Source: Scatomorpha sp964345235 (GTDB lineage: Bacteria; Bacillota; Clostridia; Oscillospirales; Oscillospiraceae). From it: 25,523 bases of DNA. Position 1 is the first letter of the stretch. Each line of letters starts with the position of its first letter. A model generated the notes under the pieces. The model made no database searches and was not told where the DNA came from. It saw only the letters and a program-made list of their open reading frames with translations. The stretch is from positions 1-25,523 of the forward strand of contig CAYFQE010000015.1 of assembly GCA_964345235.1 (NCBI GenBank), in the 5' to 3' direction. Below, one piece after another: positions 23,562-25,523 of this stretch. The translations under genes were made by a program, and so were the position numbers.

Positions 23562-24721
23562 AATTTAAAGGCTATAGAAGACCCGACGGCAGAGTCGGCT
23601 CGCGCAATATAGTTGCGCTTATCCCCACCGTTGTCTGCGCAAACGATGTAGCTTCGAGCATACTGGCTCAGGTTCAGGGCACACAGGCAATTTTACACCA
23701 TCAGGGATGTTGCCAGCTTCCCCCCGACCTGGAAAGAGTCACCGACACACTGCTAAGCCTTGCTCTAACCCCGAATATAGGCGCAGTTTTGCTCCTTTCG
23801 TTGGGGTGCGAGGGAACGGATGTCGAAAGACTTTATGAGGGAATTAAGAAGAGCGGCAAGCCTGTTGAGATTGTAAGGATTCAGGAAATCGGCGGCACAG
23901 CCAATGCCATAGCCGACGGAATAAACAAAGCTCAGGCACTTGTCAGAAAGATTGGAACTCTTCAGCGTGAAGACATCGATATAAGCGAAGTTATCATGTC
24001 GATAAAATGCGGCGGCTCGGACGCAACCAGTGGAATGGCCTCGAACGCCGTTATCGGATATGTCGCCGATAAGCTTGTATCGCTCGGAGCAACCGTTGTT
24101 TTCGGAGAGACAACAGAGTTTATAGGCGCCGAGCACATACTCGCCAGAAGGGGCGTTACGGAAGAGGTTTCGGACAAAATTTATGAGATAGTGGGCAACA
24201 TGGAGGCCAGAGCCAAGTCTCTCGGCTGTGATATGCGCAAGGGTCAGCCCACCCCCGGCAACATAGCGGGCGGACTTTCCTCTATCGAAGAAAAGTCACT
24301 TGGAGCCATTATGAAATCCGGCTCAGCCCCGATTCAGGGCGTGCTGGATTATCCCGAACTCATAGACGGGCAGAAAGGTCTTTGGATTAAGGACACTCCG
24401 GGCAGAGAGCCGGAAATTCTCACCGGAATGGCGGCTACCGGAGCTCAGGTTATGATGTTTTCAACCGGCAGGGGCTCGCCGCAGGGCTTCCCGACCATGC
24501 CTGTTATTAAAATTTGCGGAAACCCGAACACTTTTGAGCGCATGAAGAACGACATGGACCTAAATGCCGGCGTGATTCTGGAAGGCGGTAAGAGCATACA
24601 CGATGTTGGCGAAGAGGCCTTTGAGCTTTTACTCAGGGTTTTAAGCGGAGAACAGACCAAAAACGAAGCACTGCGTTACTTCAACAACATTGACATTCAC
24701 TGCTTGGGTCCGGTTATTTAA
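23558..24721 (+). CDS. UxaA/SuyB-type hydro-lyase, large subunit
   Basis: A 387-residue catalytic subunit of the altronate/galactarate dehydratase - sulfolactate sulfo-lyase family. Conserved parts are the opening GYRRPDGRVGSRNIV, the metal-site region HHQGCC (His47/48, Cys51/52), SLGCEGTDVE, IKCGGSDATSGMASN, VFGETTEFIGAEH, NIAGGLSSIEEKSLGAI and the C-terminal MFSTGRGSPQGF...PVIKICGN. Members remove water or sulfite from 2-hydroxy acids to give 2-keto acids. Both UxaA-like (STGRGSPQG) and SuyB-like features are present, so the substrate is open. GGGAGGG precedes the ATG, which overlaps the small-subunit stop. The LctP permease just upstream and the lack of sugar-acid kinase or aldolase genes point to a small substrate; that is inference. 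Confidence 0.88.
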   Translation: MKFKGYRRPDGRVGSRNIVALIPTVVCANDVASSILAQVQGTQAILHHQGCCQLPPDLERVTDTLLSLALTPNIGAVLLLSLGCEGTDVERLYEGIKKSGKPVEIVRIQEIGGTANAIADGINKAQALVRKIGTLQREDIDISEVIMSIKCGGSDATSGMASNAVIGYVADKLVSLGATVVFGETTEFIGAEHILARRGVTEEVSDKIYEIVGNMEARAKSLGCDMRKGQPTPGNIAGGLSSIEEKSLGAIMKSGSAPIQGVLDYPELIDGQKGLWIKDTPGREPEILTGMAATGAQVMMFSTGRGSPQGFPTMPVIKICGNPNTFERMKNDMDLNAGVILEGGKSIHDVGEEAFELLLRVLSGEQTKNEALRYFNNIDIHCLGPVI

Positions 24722-24739
24722 TAAGTTCATAAACGCTTG

Positions 24740-24766
24740 GGGCTGTAGCAAAGACTACAGCCCTTT
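24740..24766 (+). terminator. Terminator of the UxaA-like operon
   Basis: GGGCTGTAG pairs perfectly with CTACAGCCC around a 6-base loop, followed by TTTCC. It is 18 bases after the stop. Confidence 0.8.
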
Positions 24767-24785
24767 CCGTCTGTTTAAAGGAAAA

Positions 24786-24823
24786 GAAAAAAGCGGTGCA
24801 AATTTTGGTAATTTTACACCGCT
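24786..24823 (-). terminator. Terminator of the surface protein gene
   Basis: Minus strand: AGCGGTG...CACCGCT, extended inward by A/T pairs, followed by six T and C. It begins 16 bases after the stop and faces the UxaA operon terminator. Confidence 0.88.
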
Positions 24824-24839
24824 CTTTTAACTTATGTTT

Positions 24840-25523
24840 TTACCTTGATTTTTGTTTTAGTGTCCTTTTACCTGAGCAAACAATCAGTAAGCTCGCTATG
24901 GACAGAATCGCAAGCGAAGTCCATAGATATGTTTCGCTGATGTCATCAGTTTGAGGCGCACTTACAACATTCTGCTGACTTGCTTTTGCTTTTTCGGGCG
25001 TGAATCCCCATGTTCCGATAAATTTAACTCCGTTTGTGCCAACTAAAACTTGGGTTTTATCCCAGCATATAAACTCCCATGTGCCTCCGGAGAGCTTTAG
25101 CTTTGTGTTCTTAATTAGTTCGGGTATCGCTATAGAGCCAAGCTCAGCGCTTCTTGAGGCGGGAAGAAGATTTAACACTTCTCGAGGCAAGGCTTCGGAG
25201 CCTGTACTCAAAAACGCATAGCTTATTGTTTGCATCGGTGTGTCTTCTTGCGACTTGTAGTTTATATCGTAGTTATTAAGCAGAGAATCGTTAGCTAAAA
25301 TGTTTTCTCCCGTACAGGGATTTTTTTTATCGGTAAAGCTCGTTCTGCTAAAAAGGAGCGTGCCGAAACTTGCGTAGTTGGTCGGCGGCTCATAAGCGGA
25401 AGGAGCGCTGTTGTTTTGGAAAACAATGCTATCGTCTGTTATTAGGTTCCGGTATGCCGTAGGGTCTGAGGGGTTTTGATAGCTATATGGCCTCACATGT
25501 ATGGCGCCGCCCTGTCCTAGTAT
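24840..25523 (-). CDS. Sortase-anchored surface protein, C-terminal part (cut by window edge)
   Basis: The frame is open to the window edge, so the N-terminus and signal peptide lie outside; 227 residues are visible. Most are polar and rich in Asn, Ser and Thr, as in extracellular proteins. Near the end, GGTWEFICWDK and VKFIGTWGFTP resemble the closing strands of SHIRT-like repeats (GWxF...FxGTWxF) of clostridial adhesins. The last 39 residues form a wall-sorting signal: APQTDD, about 20 hydrophobic residues (LWTSLAILSIASLLIVCSG), then a basic tail KRTLKQKSR. The pentapeptide departs from the usual PQTGD by Asp in place of Gly. The class B sortase at 8419-9240 is a possible partner. Internal GTG/ATG codons exist but none has a ribosome site. 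Confidence 0.78.
   Translation of the reverse strand: MLGQGGAIHVRPYSYQNPSDPTAYRNLITDDSIVFQNNSAPSAYEPPTNYASFGTLLFSRTSFTDKKNPCTGENILANDSLLNNYDINYKSQEDTPMQTISYAFLSTGSEALPREVLNLLPASRSAELGSIAIPELIKNTKLKLSGGTWEFICWDKTQVLVGTNGVKFIGTWGFTPEKAKASQQNVVSAPQTDDISETYLWTSLAILSIASLLIVCSGKRTLKQKSR

Overview
The window looks like chromosomal DNA of a Gram-positive, fermentative anaerobe of the Bacillota, class Clostridia. The evidence is strong purine-rich ribosome binding sites, a class B sortase and a wall-anchored protein, a split transketolase, a CoA-transferase, an ABC-F protein, and family members typical of clostridia (UPF0210, UPF0237, DUF896). I cannot name the species. I see no rRNA, tRNA, CRISPR, phage or insertion-sequence genes. 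Genes are dense and sit in compact operons bounded by clear hairpin terminators.

Layout. (1) 61-4108, minus: a five-gene operon read MATE exporter, YfbR-type 5'-nucleotidase, ACT-domain protein (UPF0237), UPF0210, then a small DUF896-like protein with a histone-H1-like Lys/Ala tail. (2) 4122-6036, plus: typA, divergent from the MATE promoter, TTG start. (3) 6049-9278, minus: sortase B, thyA, then one long frame encoding dihydrofolate reductase, MsrA and MsrB. (4) 9374-13097, minus: transketolase N and C subunits, glycerol-1-phosphate dehydrogenase (EgsA/AraM), LOG-family phosphoribohydrolase. (5) 13192-17636, plus: YihY membrane protein, ABC-F ATPase, YdcF/DUF218 protein, HAD phosphatase with an acidic disordered N-terminus. 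(6) 17638-24766: mostly single-gene units for organic-acid and CoA metabolism: a CoA-transferase, a CoA-disulfide-reductase/rhodanese flavoprotein (minus), a tiny glycine-rich membrane protein (minus), an LctP permease, and a two-subunit UxaA/SuyAB-type hydro-lyase. (7) 24786-25523, minus: the C-terminal part of a surface protein with a sortase-type anchor, cut by the window edge.

How it may fit together. Region 6 reads as uptake of a small 2-hydroxy acid (LctP), its elimination to a keto acid (the UxaA-like pair) and CoA-thioester exchange; no sugar-acid kinase or aldolase accompanies it, which makes a C3 substrate plausible. In region 4, LOG enzymes release ribose 5-phosphate, a transketolase substrate, and the resulting triose phosphate could feed EgsA. 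The sortase of region 3 is a candidate to anchor the region 7 protein, whose sorting signal is a non-canonical APQTDD. The most unusual objects are the DHFR-MsrA-MsrB reading frame, the sortase-thymidylate operon with an apparently near-leaderless start, and the DUF896 protein with the histone-like tail.
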